This document shows, in pieces, positions 31,425 to 39,777 of a stretch of DNA of 49,138 nucleotides (position 1 is its first letter; each line of letters opens with the position of its first letter). The stretch comes from DATFLL01 sp035267785 (GTDB taxonomy: Bacteria > Pseudomonadota > Gammaproteobacteria > DATFLL01). Under the pieces are notes generated by a model. That model had not been told where the DNA came from. It ran no database searches and saw only the letters and a list, made by a program, of their open reading frames with translations. The translations under genes were made by a program, and so were the position numbers. The stretch is from NCBI GenBank assembly GCA_035267785.1, contig DATFLL010000009.1, positions 1-49,138 on the forward strand. Direction: 5' to 3'.

Positions 31425-32621
31425 CTAGTGTGCCGCTTCCCCGCCAACGACCTCCCAGCGACCGTCACGCTCGACGAGCGCACGGTCGCAGCCCATCTGC
31501 TCGGCGCCGCCGCTTTGGCCCGGCAGGGCGCACACGACCCGCTCCCCCTGGGCACGCAGCTCGGCCACGCGCGCGCGCAGCGCGGCGTCTTCACTGCAGG
31601 GCGCGAAGATACCACCAACGGCCGGCGCTGCCGAGCCCGGCGCCAGCGCGACCAGCGTCTTGAGGTCGGTGCTGAATCCCGTCGCCGGACGGGCGCGGCC
31701 GAACACCCGACCGATATCGTCGTAGCGTCCACCCTGAGCGATTGCCTGCCCATGCCCAGGAACGAAGGCGGCGAAGACCACCCCAGTATGGTAGTGATAG
31801 CCGCGCAGCTCGGCGAGATCGTAATGCAGCGTGATCTCCGGGCGGCGCTCGGCCAGGACGGTGGCAAGTCGTTCGAGGTCGTCGAGCGCCGCCTGGACCT
31901 CACTGCCCGCGCTCGCCAGACGTCGGCGCGCCTGGTCCAGCACCTCGGCACCGCCGTTGAGTTCGACAAGATCGCAGAGCATGGTCCCCGGGAGGTCGCC
32001 GAGCAGTCCGCGACGCTGCATGTCCTCTATCTCGGGACGCGCCTTGCGCTGCAGCGCATCGAACAGTTCCGCTTCCTGCGCACCGTCGAGCCCGGCCTCT
32101 CGTGCCAGGGCCCGATAGATACCCACATGGCCGAGATCGATGTGCACGGGCGAGACGCCAGTCAGCGCGAGGGTCTCGACCATCAACTGCAGGACCTCCA
32201 CATCGCTGTCGATACCGCTGTGCCCGTAGAGCTCCAGACCGACCTGCAGCGGGCTGCGCGAACCGGCAAAGCCGTCCGGGCGCGTGTGTAGCACGGTGCC
32301 GATGTAACACAGGCGTGTGGGGACGTCGCGCTTGAGCTGATGGGCGTCAATGCGCGCGACCTGCGGCGTGATGTCCGCCCGCACGCCCATGAGCTTGCCG
32401 CTGAGCTGATCGGTCAGCTTGAAGGTCTGCAGATCGAGATCGTTGCCCGTGCCCGTCAGCAGCGAGTCGACGAACTCGATAAACGGCGGAATCACCAACT
32501 CGTAACCCCAACCGCGGTAAAAATCCAGCAACTGACGGCGCAGCGTTTCCAGGCGCTGCGCCTCCGGCGGCAGCACCTCGTCGATACCCTCGGGCAGCAA
32601 CCACCGGTCTGTCTTTGCCAT
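31425..32621 (-). CDS. hisZ: ATP phosphoribosyltransferase regulatory subunit
   Basis: 398 residues resembling the catalytic core of histidyl-tRNA synthetase (ADITPQVARIDAH; RLCYIGTVLHTRPDG) but without the C-terminal anticodon-binding domain. HisZ pairs with short-form HisG in the first step of histidine synthesis. Its position beside purA and hflC is common in non-enteric gamma- and betaproteobacteria. The start is ATG at 32621. Confidence 0.93.
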   Translation of the reverse strand: MAKTDRWLLPEGIDEVLPPEAQRLETLRRQLLDFYRGWGYELVIPPFIEFVDSLLTGTGNDLDLQTFKLTDQLSGKLMGVRADITPQVARIDAHQLKRDVPTRLCYIGTVLHTRPDGFAGSRSPLQVGLELYGHSGIDSDVEVLQLMVETLALTGVSPVHIDLGHVGIYRALAREAGLDGAQEAELFDALQRKARPEIEDMQRRGLLGDLPGTMLCDLVELNGGAEVLDQARRRLASAGSEVQAALDDLERLATVLAERRPEITLHYDLAELRGYHYHTGVVFAAFVPGHGQAIAQGGRYDDIGRVFGRARPATGFSTDLKTLVALAPGSAAPAVGGIFAPCSEDAALRARVAELRAQGERVVCALPGQSGGAEQMGCDRALVERDGRWEVVGGEAAH

Positions 32622-32671
32622 CGTTTGTCTACCTATCCGAACTAGCTCTGCCCAATGCCATCACGGGCCTG

Positions 32672-32869
32672 TCAATTCGCCGCACCCGTCAGCCAGTAGA
32701 TGAGCACGGCGCCCACCGCCATGCTGACCACGCCGAAGATGCGCAGCGCGCGCTCGTCGAGCTGCGCGACCATTAACATCGCCTGGCGAAAGCCGCGGGG
32801 GTTCAGGGCGGGCAATATGCCCTCGATGACCAGCACCAATCCGAGCCCGATCAGCAGTTGTTGCCACAT
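32672..32869 (-). CDS. DUF2065 (YjeT-like) small membrane protein
   Basis: 65 residues with two transmembrane helices (about 4-22 and 44-60) and the DUF2065 motif LVIEGILPALNPRGFR. It is the conserved small gene between hflC and purA in Proteobacteria; function unknown. A GGAAGG/CCTTCC palindrome (32871-32884) sits just before its ATG and could affect ribosome access. Confidence 0.9.
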   Translation of the reverse strand: MWQQLLIGLGLVLVIEGILPALNPRGFRQAMLMVAQLDERALRIFGVVSMAVGAVLIYWLTGAAN

Positions 32870-32917
32870 TGGAAGGGACCTTCCCGAGTTGGCGCGCCCG
32901 GCCGCCGCAGCTCGACG

Positions 32918-33796
32918 TCACTTATGCTTGGCGTTTCCTTGCGAGAAATATTTGAAGAACTGGGAATCCGGCTGCAACACCAGCACGTCGCCCTGGTTGT
33001 TGAACGTATCCCGGTAGGCCTCCAGACTGCGATAGAACGCGTAGAACTCCGGGTCCTTCTTGTATTCCGCGGCATAGACCGCGGCCGCCTTGGCGTCGCC
33101 CACGCCGCGGATCTCCTGCGCCTTCTTGTAGGCCTCGGCCAGGAGCACCGTACGCTGGCGCTCGGCCTCGGCGCGGATCTTCTCGGCTTCCTCCTCGCCG
33201 CTGGCGCGCAGCTGGTTGGCCACCCGCTTGCGCTCGGCGGCCATGCGCTGATAGACGTGCGCGCTGACTTCCTTGGGCAGCTCGATGCGCTTAATGCGCA
33301 CATCGACGACCTGGATCCCGAACTGCTTGGCCTGTTCGTTGGCGCGCTTGGAGATGTTGGCCATGATCTGGTTGCGCTCGCCGGAGACCACCTCCTGGAT
33401 GGTGCGATTGGAGAATTCGCTCTTCAAGCCGTCGTTCATGATATTGAACAAACGCTCGCGGGCCGTGCGTTCACTGCCGCCCGACATGCTCTTGTAGAAG
33501 TTCGCAACGTCCGAGATACGCCATTTGGCGTAGAAGTCGACGATGACGTTCTTCTTCTCCTTGGTCAGATACTCGGCCGGGCGCGTATCCAGCGTCAGGA
33601 TGCGCCCGTCGAACTTGCGCACGTTGTTGACAATCGGCCATTTGAAATGCAGGCCCGGCTTGTAGTTGGCGCCGACGATTTCGCCCAGCCGAAACTTCAG
33701 CACGAGCTGGCGCTGGTCCACGGTAAAGACGGAGCCCCAGGCGACCATTGCGGCGATGACCGCAAGCACGATGACCGCGATCTTGGTGTTACTCAT
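32918..33796 (-). CDS. hflC: HflC, protease modulator of FtsH
   Basis: 292 residues: an N-terminal membrane anchor (IAVIVLAVIAAMVAW), an SPFH/band-7 domain (about 20-190), a long coiled coil (about 190-240) and a conserved C-terminal cap helix region. With HflK it forms the cage around FtsH that restrains degradation of membrane proteins. The start overlaps the hflK stop by four bases. Confidence 0.96.
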   Translation of the reverse strand: MSNTKIAVIVLAVIAAMVAWGSVFTVDQRQLVLKFRLGEIVGANYKPGLHFKWPIVNNVRKFDGRILTLDTRPAEYLTKEKKNVIVDFYAKWRISDVANFYKSMSGGSERTARERLFNIMNDGLKSEFSNRTIQEVVSGERNQIMANISKRANEQAKQFGIQVVDVRIKRIELPKEVSAHVYQRMAAERKRVANQLRASGEEEAEKIRAEAERQRTVLLAEAYKKAQEIRGVGDAKAAAVYAAEYKKDPEFYAFYRSLEAYRDTFNNQGDVLVLQPDSQFFKYFSQGNAKHK

Positions 33797-34998
33797 CGGC
33801 GCATCTCCCGGTTGCGCAGGCGATCGCGTAGGAAACCACCCGTCTGCGACTGACTGTCGCTGGAACTGGAGCTCGAGCCGGAACCGGATCCCGAGCTCGA
33901 GGAGGACGAAGAAGACGAAGAACTCTGCTTGGACGAGCCACCCGGCTGGTGCGCCGCGCGTTCCATCAATTTATCCAGCGGCAGATACATCAGATTGCTG
34001 CCGTGGGGCACGTCAACCAGGACCTTGCTCGATTTGGCCAACACCGACTGCATGGTCTCGAGGTACATGCGCTCGCGCGTGACCTTCGGCGCCTTTTCGT
34101 AGGCGCTCAGCAGCTGGCGGAAGCGATCCGATTCACCCTGCGCGCGGGCAACGACGCTGTCGCGGTAACCGCTCGCCTCCTGCTCCATACGTGCGGCCTT
34201 GCCTCGGGCGCGCGGTAAGACGTCGTTGGCGTAGGCCTTGGCCTCGTTGATGACCTTTTCCCGATCCTCTCGCGCGTTAATGGCATCGACGAAAGCGGGC
34301 TTGACCTCGGCCGGCGGCTGGGCCTCCTTGATATTGACCTTGGTCACGCGCAGGCCGGTCTTGTAATGATCGAGAATCTGCTGGGCCAAGTCTCGAACGC
34401 TGGTCGCCACCTCGCTGCGCCCCACGGTAATGATGTCATCCATGCTCTTGCGGCCGACGACCTCGCGTACCGCGCTCTCGGTCGCCTCGCGCAGGGTGCC
34501 CTCAGGGTCGTTGACGCTGAACAGATATTCCTTGGGATCGTTGACCTTGTACTGCACCGCAAGCGTGAGGTTGACGATGTTCTCGTCCTGCGTGAGCATC
34601 CGCGCCTCTTCCGAGGCCTGGCCGATATTGACGCTGCGCACCTGCGAGACGTCCACGATCTCCACACGCTCGATGAAGCGGGGATACCAGTGCGGTCCGG
34701 GCCCCTCGATGTGCTCGAAGGCACCAAAGCGCAGCACCACGGCCTCCTTGCCCTCGTCGACGATGTAGATACCGGACAGGGCCCAAATCACCAGCAGTAC
34801 CGCTGCTATGATACCCGCACCCAGGGTACCGCCCCCGCCGCCACCGCCCGAACGACCGCCACCACGGCCTCCGAACAGCCCGGAGAGCTTGTCCTGCACC
34901 TTCTTGAAGACTTCGTCCAGATCGGGGGGACCCTGATCCGAGTTTCGATTGCCCCAAGGGTCCTTGTTCCCAGAACCACCCGGTTCGTTCCAGGCCAT
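33793..34998 (-). CDS. hflK: HflK, protease modulator of FtsH
   Basis: 401 residues: a Gly-rich N-terminus, a transmembrane helix (about 60-80, IIAAVLLVIWALSGIYIV), an SPFH domain (about 80-260), a coiled coil, and a C-terminal tail that here is a striking Ser/Gly-rich tract. It is the partner of HflC. It lies after hflX on the same strand. Confidence 0.96.
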   Translation of the reverse strand: MAWNEPGGSGNKDPWGNRNSDQGPPDLDEVFKKVQDKLSGLFGGRGGGRSGGGGGGGTLGAGIIAAVLLVIWALSGIYIVDEGKEAVVLRFGAFEHIEGPGPHWYPRFIERVEIVDVSQVRSVNIGQASEEARMLTQDENIVNLTLAVQYKVNDPKEYLFSVNDPEGTLREATESAVREVVGRKSMDDIITVGRSEVATSVRDLAQQILDHYKTGLRVTKVNIKEAQPPAEVKPAFVDAINAREDREKVINEAKAYANDVLPRARGKAARMEQEASGYRDSVVARAQGESDRFRQLLSAYEKAPKVTRERMYLETMQSVLAKSSKVLVDVPHGSNLMYLPLDKLMERAAHQPGGSSKQSSSSSSSSSSSGSGSGSSSSSSDSQSQTGGFLRDRLRNREMRR

Positions 34999-35078
34999 GT
35001 TTACTCCAAAGTGTCGCTGGATGCAGCGGATTGATAAGAGAGCCGAGCAGCCCTTAGGCCGCAGCGCGAAATGGAATT

Positions 35079-36404
35079 CTAGGGGGCTTGCCCGCCAGCC
35101 GCAAGGCGTAGCGGCTCCTCCTCGGGCATGAGCATGGCGTCGAGACCCGGCTCGTGCTTGCGCAGGGCCTCCAGTTCTTTACGCCGCAGCTCCACGTCCA
35201 TGGCCCAGCTGCCGTCCGCCTCGACGTGCTCGGCATAGACGCGGCCCAGGCTGTACAAACGGGCGCGCAGACGGCCCGCGCTGGGCGGCAGGCGCAGCCA
35301 GCGGCGCACGCGCTCGCGCCCGAAGTGACTGTCGACGGCCTCGCGCAGCAGGTCCAGACCGGCACCCGTCGCCGCGGAAATCCACACCCGTGAGGCGCGG
35401 CCGTCGGCGTCGTATTCGATGCGCGGCTCGGCCCCCGGTATCTGGTCGATCTTGTTGAACACCTCGAGCTGGGCCACCTCGTCGGCGTCGATTTCGCGCA
35501 GCACTGCATTGACGTGCTCGATATTGTCGGCGCGGTGCTCGTCAGCGGCGTCGATCACGTGCACCAGCAGATCGGCATCGCGCGTCTCCTGCAGTGTCGA
35601 GCGGAACGCGGCGACCAGATCGTGCGGCAGCTCGCGGATAAAACCGACCGTATCGGCCAGAACGACGGCGTCGCCGTGGGGGAGATCGAGCCGGCGCAAG
35701 GTGGGGTCCAGCGTCGCAAACAGCTGGTCCGCGGCGTAGACCGTCGCCTCGGTCAGGCGATTGAACAGTGTGGACTTGCCGGCATTGGTGTAGCCGACCA
35801 GCGAGACGGTGGGCAATTCGGCGCGACGGCGCGCCCGGCGCCCCTGGTCGCGCTGGCGGTTGACCTTGGCCAGCCGCCGGTGCAGCTGCTTGATACGCTC
35901 ACCGAGCAAACGGCGGTCGGACTCGAGCTGAGTCTCACCCGGGCCGCGCAGTCCGATACCGCCCTTCTGACGCTCAAGGTGGGTCCAGCCGCGCACCAGA
36001 CGCGTCGACAAATGCTGCAGCTGCGCCAGCTCGACCTGAAGCTTACCTTCGTGAGAGCGCGCGCGCTGGGCGAAGATGTCGAGGATCAGGCCCGTTCGAT
36101 CCAGCACCCGGCACTTGAACACGCGTTCCAGGTTGCGCTCCTGGGCGGGCGAGAGGGCGTGATTGAACAAGACGAGCTCCGCGCCGGTGGCCTCGACCAC
36201 GGCGCGGATCTCCTCGGCCTTGCCACTGCCGACAAAATACTTGGGATCGGGGACGCTGCGCGTACCGGTAATCACTTCGACCGGCCGGGCGCCGGCCGAC
36301 AGGGCCAGGGACTCGAATTCCTGCAGGTCTTCTTGATGGGTTCCCGGAGAGAAATCGATGTGGACGAGGACGGCGCGTTCGCCGCTCTTGGGTCTTTCAA
36401 ACAA
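35079..36404 (-). CDS. hflX: GTPase HflX
   Basis: An Obg/HflX-class GTPase that splits stalled or heat-damaged ribosomes. G1 is GYTNAGKST, G3 DTVGF and G4 NKID. The N-terminal HflX domain includes VGSGKAEEIR and the linker GPGETQLESDRR. The frame stays open to a TTG at 36437. I place the start at the TTG at 36404, because GGGAG lies 8 bases upstream and the protein then begins MFERPKSGERAVLVHI, in register with Escherichia coli HflX. It follows hfq. Confidence 0.93.
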   Translation of the reverse strand: MFERPKSGERAVLVHIDFSPGTHQEDLQEFESLALSAGARPVEVITGTRSVPDPKYFVGSGKAEEIRAVVEATGAELVLFNHALSPAQERNLERVFKCRVLDRTGLILDIFAQRARSHEGKLQVELAQLQHLSTRLVRGWTHLERQKGGIGLRGPGETQLESDRRLLGERIKQLHRRLAKVNRQRDQGRRARRRAELPTVSLVGYTNAGKSTLFNRLTEATVYAADQLFATLDPTLRRLDLPHGDAVVLADTVGFIRELPHDLVAAFRSTLQETRDADLLVHVIDAADEHRADNIEHVNAVLREIDADEVAQLEVFNKIDQIPGAEPRIEYDADGRASRVWISAATGAGLDLLREAVDSHFGRERVRRWLRLPPSAGRLRARLYSLGRVYAEHVEADGSWAMDVELRRKELEALRKHEPGLDAMLMPEEEPLRLAAGGQAP

Positions 36405-36442
36405 ACGTACCGCTCCCGTCGGCGCGGGCACCGGCAAAGAAA

Positions 36443-36685
36443 TTACGCATTACCCGCTGTCTCATCGTGAACCGGCATCTTGACATTACGCGCCGGCACC
36501 ACCGTCGAGATGGCGTGCTTGTAGACCATCTGACTGACCGTGTTCTTGAGCAACACCACGAACTGATCGAACGACTCGATCTGTCCTTGCAGCTTGATGC
36601 CATTGACCAGATAGATGGACACCGGCACTCGTTCCTTCCGCAGGGCATTGAGAAAAGGATCCTGAAGCGCTTGCCCTTTGCTCAT
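36443..36685 (-). CDS. hfq: RNA chaperone Hfq
   Basis: 80 residues. The Sm fold has QDPFLNALRKERVPVSIYL (Sm1 start; Gln8 and the NALR region line the proximal face) and the Sm2 motif YKHAISTVVP. It forms a hexamer that pairs small RNAs with mRNAs. The C-terminal tail is short. An AAAGGAGAA ribosome binding site lies before the ATG. It has its own promoter in the miaA end. Confidence 0.98.
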   Translation of the reverse strand: MSKGQALQDPFLNALRKERVPVSIYLVNGIKLQGQIESFDQFVVLLKNTVSQMVYKHAISTVVPARNVKMPVHDETAGNA

Positions 36686-36788
36686 GTCGTTTCTCCTTTA
36701 TCTTTATTATCGCTCATAGTTGTTCGGTGGCTCCCGAAGGCCGCTGCACCAAAGCGGTGCGCCTCCGCTAAAAGCCTAATTTTCGTCA

Positions 36789-36821
36789 AAATATTGGTAA
36801 ATATTGGTAAATATTGTAGCA
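36789..36821 (-). promoter_or_regulatory. hfq promoter (extended -10) with 10-base direct repeats
   Basis: Minus-strand TGC-TACAAT (36821-36813) is a good extended -10 box. Just downstream, at and after the expected start point, come direct copies of TTACCAATAT (about 36789-36812). The leader then carries two small GC hairpins and an A-rich AATAAAGATAAAGGAG stretch before the hfq ATG. Confidence 0.5.
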
Positions 36822-36828
36822 CATATGA

Positions 36829-37809
36829 CTAGTTTGAATGTATGAAGTTCCTTTCGAGCAAATTCAAGGCCCGATCGCGTAATTTTCTATCCAAACTGTC
36901 GAACCACACCAGATCGGGCTCGCGACGCAGCCAGGTCATTTGACGTTTGGCCAGCTGTCGCGTGGCCGCGAGCGCCTGGCTCACCATCGTCTCGCGGTCG
37001 CAATCGCCCGCCAGGTAGGCCCAGGCCTGTCGATACCCGACCGCGCGTATCGACGGCAGGCTCGGATCGAGATCGCCCCGCGCCATCAAGGCCTCCACCT
37101 CGGCCAGCAACCCCGCCTCCAGCATCGCCTCGAAGCGCACGGCGATGCGCTGGCGCAACACATCGCGCTCGGCGGGGGCGACGGCAAGCTTGACGGCGCG
37201 GTACGGGAAGTCTGCCGCGGGTGTCTGGCGCAGCCAGACCGACAGCGGCTCACCCGTGATGACGTAGACTTCCAGGGCGCGCTGGATCCGCTGGGGGTCG
37301 TTGGGGTGGATACGCGCGGCGGCCTCGGGATCCACCTCGGCCAGGCGCGCGTGCATGGCCTCCCACCCTTTGGCACGCGCTTGGGCCTCGAGTTCCGCAC
37401 GCACCGCCGCATCGGCCTCGGGCAGCTCGGCCAGTCCGGCCTGCAGCGCACGGAAATAGAGCATGGTACCGCCGACCAACAGGGGGATACGGCCGGCGGA
37501 GAGGATGTCGTCGATCTCACGCAGGGCATCGGTGCGGAATCGGGCCGCCGAATAGGCCTCGGCCGGGTCGAGAAAATCAATCAGCCGGTGCGGGGCGCGC
37601 GCGAGGACCCCGGCATCCGGTTTGGCCGTGCCGATATCCATGCCGCGGTAGACCATCGCGGAGTCGACGCTGACAATCTCCAGCCCCAGGCGCTCAACGA
37701 ACTCGACGGCAAGATCGGTCTTGCCCGAGGCCGTCGGCCCCATCAGCAGGACCACCGGCGGGCGCTCCCGCACCGCGTTGCCACTCGGCCTGGGTGGATG
37801 GACGCTCAT
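36829..37809 (-). CDS. miaA: tRNA dimethylallyltransferase MiaA
   Basis: 326 residues. It adds a dimethylallyl group to A37 of tRNAs reading UNN codons. The P-loop is GPTASGKTDLAV, followed by DSAMVYRGMDIGTAKP and the tRNA-binding RIQRALEVY. The start is the ATG at 37809 (MSVHPPRP), 15 bases after the mutL stop; the long open frame upstream is mutL shadow. Confidence 0.96.
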   Translation of the reverse strand: MSVHPPRPSGNAVRERPPVVLLMGPTASGKTDLAVEFVERLGLEIVSVDSAMVYRGMDIGTAKPDAGVLARAPHRLIDFLDPAEAYSAARFRTDALREIDDILSAGRIPLLVGGTMLYFRALQAGLAELPEADAAVRAELEAQARAKGWEAMHARLAEVDPEAAARIHPNDPQRIQRALEVYVITGEPLSVWLRQTPAADFPYRAVKLAVAPAERDVLRQRIAVRFEAMLEAGLLAEVEALMARGDLDPSLPSIRAVGYRQAWAYLAGDCDRETMVSQALAATRQLAKRQMTWLRREPDLVWFDSLDRKLRDRALNLLERNFIHSN

Positions 37810-37823
37810 CGACCCCGTTCCCT

Positions 37824-39611
37824 TCAATCGAACAACCGGGCGAGCCAGTGCGCTGGCAGCACCGCCGACAGCACATGTCCGGTCTCGTCGCGCACCACCG
37901 GCACGTCGTCGGACCCCGCCTGCGGCGTACCCGGCAGCTGTGCCTCCAACGCGCGCAGCAGGCGCTGGCGCTCGCCCGAACTCAACTCGCCCGCCGGCCG
38001 GCGGGCGTGTTCGGCCAGCACGGACAACATCGCCTCGCGGGTCGCGGCCTCGTCTTCCGGCGCCGAGCCCTCGAGCGCGGCGAACAGCGCGCGCACCAGC
38101 GACTCGACCCGCGCCTCGGCACGCACCGCGCTCGCCTCCAGCGCCGTGGGGAGTGCGCGCACGAGCAGCGTCTGCGGGCCGATGCGATCGAGCGCCACAC
38201 CCAGCCCCGCGAGCGTGTCGCAATGGGCCTCCGCGGCATCGGCCTGCTCCGCGCTCAGCGATACCCGGCAGGGCACGAGCAGAGGCCGTGAGGGCACCGG
38301 ACCGTCGGCCAGGGCAGCGCGCAGCGCACGGCGGGCGATAAAGCTCTGGGCCGCGCCGATATCCACCAGCAGCGGCCCTTCAGAGGCGTGGGCGAGCAAG
38401 TACGTATCGTGGAGCACCGCGACCGCTTGGCCGAGGCGGCCCGTATCACCCGCGGTTACCGCACGCCCGGCGTCTGCCGCCGCGCCGCGCGGCATGCGAT
38501 ACACGCCAGCCGTCTCCCCCGCGGCCGGCGCACAATCGTGCACGGCCCCGCCAGCATCCGCACGCCGGGGGTCCCGCGGTGCGTCCGGCGCGCCGCGCAG
38601 CGCCTCGCCGACGCTGTGAACCAGAAAGTCGTGCACGCGCCGCGCTTCGCGAAAACGCACCTCGTGTTTGGTGGGATGGACATTGACGTCCACCGCGCCG
38701 GCGTCGACGACCAGGTGCAGCACATAAGCGGGGTGGCGCCCCGGGTAGAGGTGCGGCTGGTAGGCCTGGCGCAGGGCATGGGCGACGACGCGGTCGCGGA
38801 TAATGCGCCCGTTGACGTAGAAGTACTGCAGGTCGGCCTGGCCACGGCTGTAGTCGGGGCCGCCGATCCAGCCCCAAAGTTGCAGACCGGGCGCGTGAAA
38901 ATCGATGCGCCGGGCAGCCTCGACGAAGGCACGGCCGCACAGGCGAACCAGGCGCCGCTCGCGCGCCGCTGCGTCCATGGCCGCCGGCAGCTGGTGCACC
39001 TCGCGCCGGTTGTGCTGCAGCGCCAGGGCCGTATCGAAGTGACTCAAGGCGACGCGCCGCATCAGCTCGTCGATGTGGCCGAACTCGGTCTTGTCGGTAC
39101 GCAGGAACTTGCGCCGCGCGGGCGTATTGTGAAAAAGGTCGCGAACCTCGACCGTGGTACCCGGTGGGTGAGCGACAGGCTGCACGTCATCGGGCATGGC
39201 GCTGGCCGCGTCCACGCTCAGCGTCCAGCCGCCGCGCTCGTCGGCGAGCGCCGAGCTGATCGACAGACGCGAGACCGCGGCGATGCTCGCCAGGGCCTCG
39301 CCGCGAAAGCCCAGACTGGCGATGGCGGCCAAATCCTCGGGGCGGGCGATCTTGCTGGTCGCATGCCGGCCGACGGCGAGCGGCAGGTCCTGGCGGTGAA
39401 TGCCGTGGCCATCGTCTCGCACGCGAATCAGACGCGTGCCGCCGGCCTCGATTTCCACCTCGATACGCCGGGCCCCTGCGTCCAGGCTGTTCTCGAGCAG
39501 TTCCTTAACCACGGACGCGGGGCGCTCGACCACCTCGCCCGCGGCGATCTGGTTGGCCAGGGGCAAAGGCAGGGCGCGGATGCGCGCGGCACGCGGGGGC
39601 GATGACTCCAT
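37824..39611 (-). CDS. mutL: DNA mismatch repair protein MutL
   Basis: 595 residues. The GHKL ATPase motifs are ENSLDAGA, DDGHGI and LGFRGEALASIA. The C-terminal dimer domain lacks the DQHA-type endonuclease motif and reads LLVDIGAAQSFIARRAL, as in MutH-dependent MutL. It bridges MutS recognition and downstream nucleases. The ATG at 39611 has no obvious ribosome binding site. An inverted repeat lies just upstream. Confidence 0.96.
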   Translation of the reverse strand: MESSPPRAARIRALPLPLANQIAAGEVVERPASVVKELLENSLDAGARRIEVEIEAGGTRLIRVRDDGHGIHRQDLPLAVGRHATSKIARPEDLAAIASLGFRGEALASIAAVSRLSISSALADERGGWTLSVDAASAMPDDVQPVAHPPGTTVEVRDLFHNTPARRKFLRTDKTEFGHIDELMRRVALSHFDTALALQHNRREVHQLPAAMDAAARERRLVRLCGRAFVEAARRIDFHAPGLQLWGWIGGPDYSRGQADLQYFYVNGRIIRDRVVAHALRQAYQPHLYPGRHPAYVLHLVVDAGAVDVNVHPTKHEVRFREARRVHDFLVHSVGEALRGAPDAPRDPRRADAGGAVHDCAPAAGETAGVYRMPRGAAADAGRAVTAGDTGRLGQAVAVLHDTYLLAHASEGPLLVDIGAAQSFIARRALRAALADGPVPSRPLLVPCRVSLSAEQADAAEAHCDTLAGLGVALDRIGPQTLLVRALPTALEASAVRAEARVESLVRALFAALEGSAPEDEAATREAMLSVLAEHARRPAGELSSGERQRLLRALEAQLPGTPQAGSDDVPVVRDETGHVLSAVLPAHWLARLFD

Positions 39612-39620
39612 GTGCCAAGC

Positions 39621-39712
39621 TTAACAGACTGTCGAAAAACTACTGCGGAGGAGGAATCTGCATCGGCCCGCGGATCCGTTCGGACTCGCGAGGTTTTTCA
39701 ACAGCCTGCTGA
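39621..39712. repeat. imperfect inverted repeat between amiB and mutL (MITE-like)
   Basis: The 20-base arms at 39621-39640 and 39693-39712 match at 16 of 20 positions when one is reversed; they share CTGT.GAAAAAC. The 52 bases between include the palindrome CGGATCCG. The size of 92 bases and the gene-free location suit a small dispersed element or a structured RNA. Confidence 0.5.
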
Positions 39713-39777
39713 CGCAATGGGCATGCGGTTGGAATCGGGTCGCGCACATGGCGCCCCGGCAGGCGGGGGCCGACAGT

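Noticed and set aside
30051..32291. 746-codon plus-strand open frame opposite purA and hisZ
   Set aside because: It spans two well-defined genes on the other strand; composition is typical of third-position GC shadow.
36940..38619. 559-codon plus-strand open frame opposite miaA and mutL
   Set aside because: Shadow of two recognised genes with no motif of its own.
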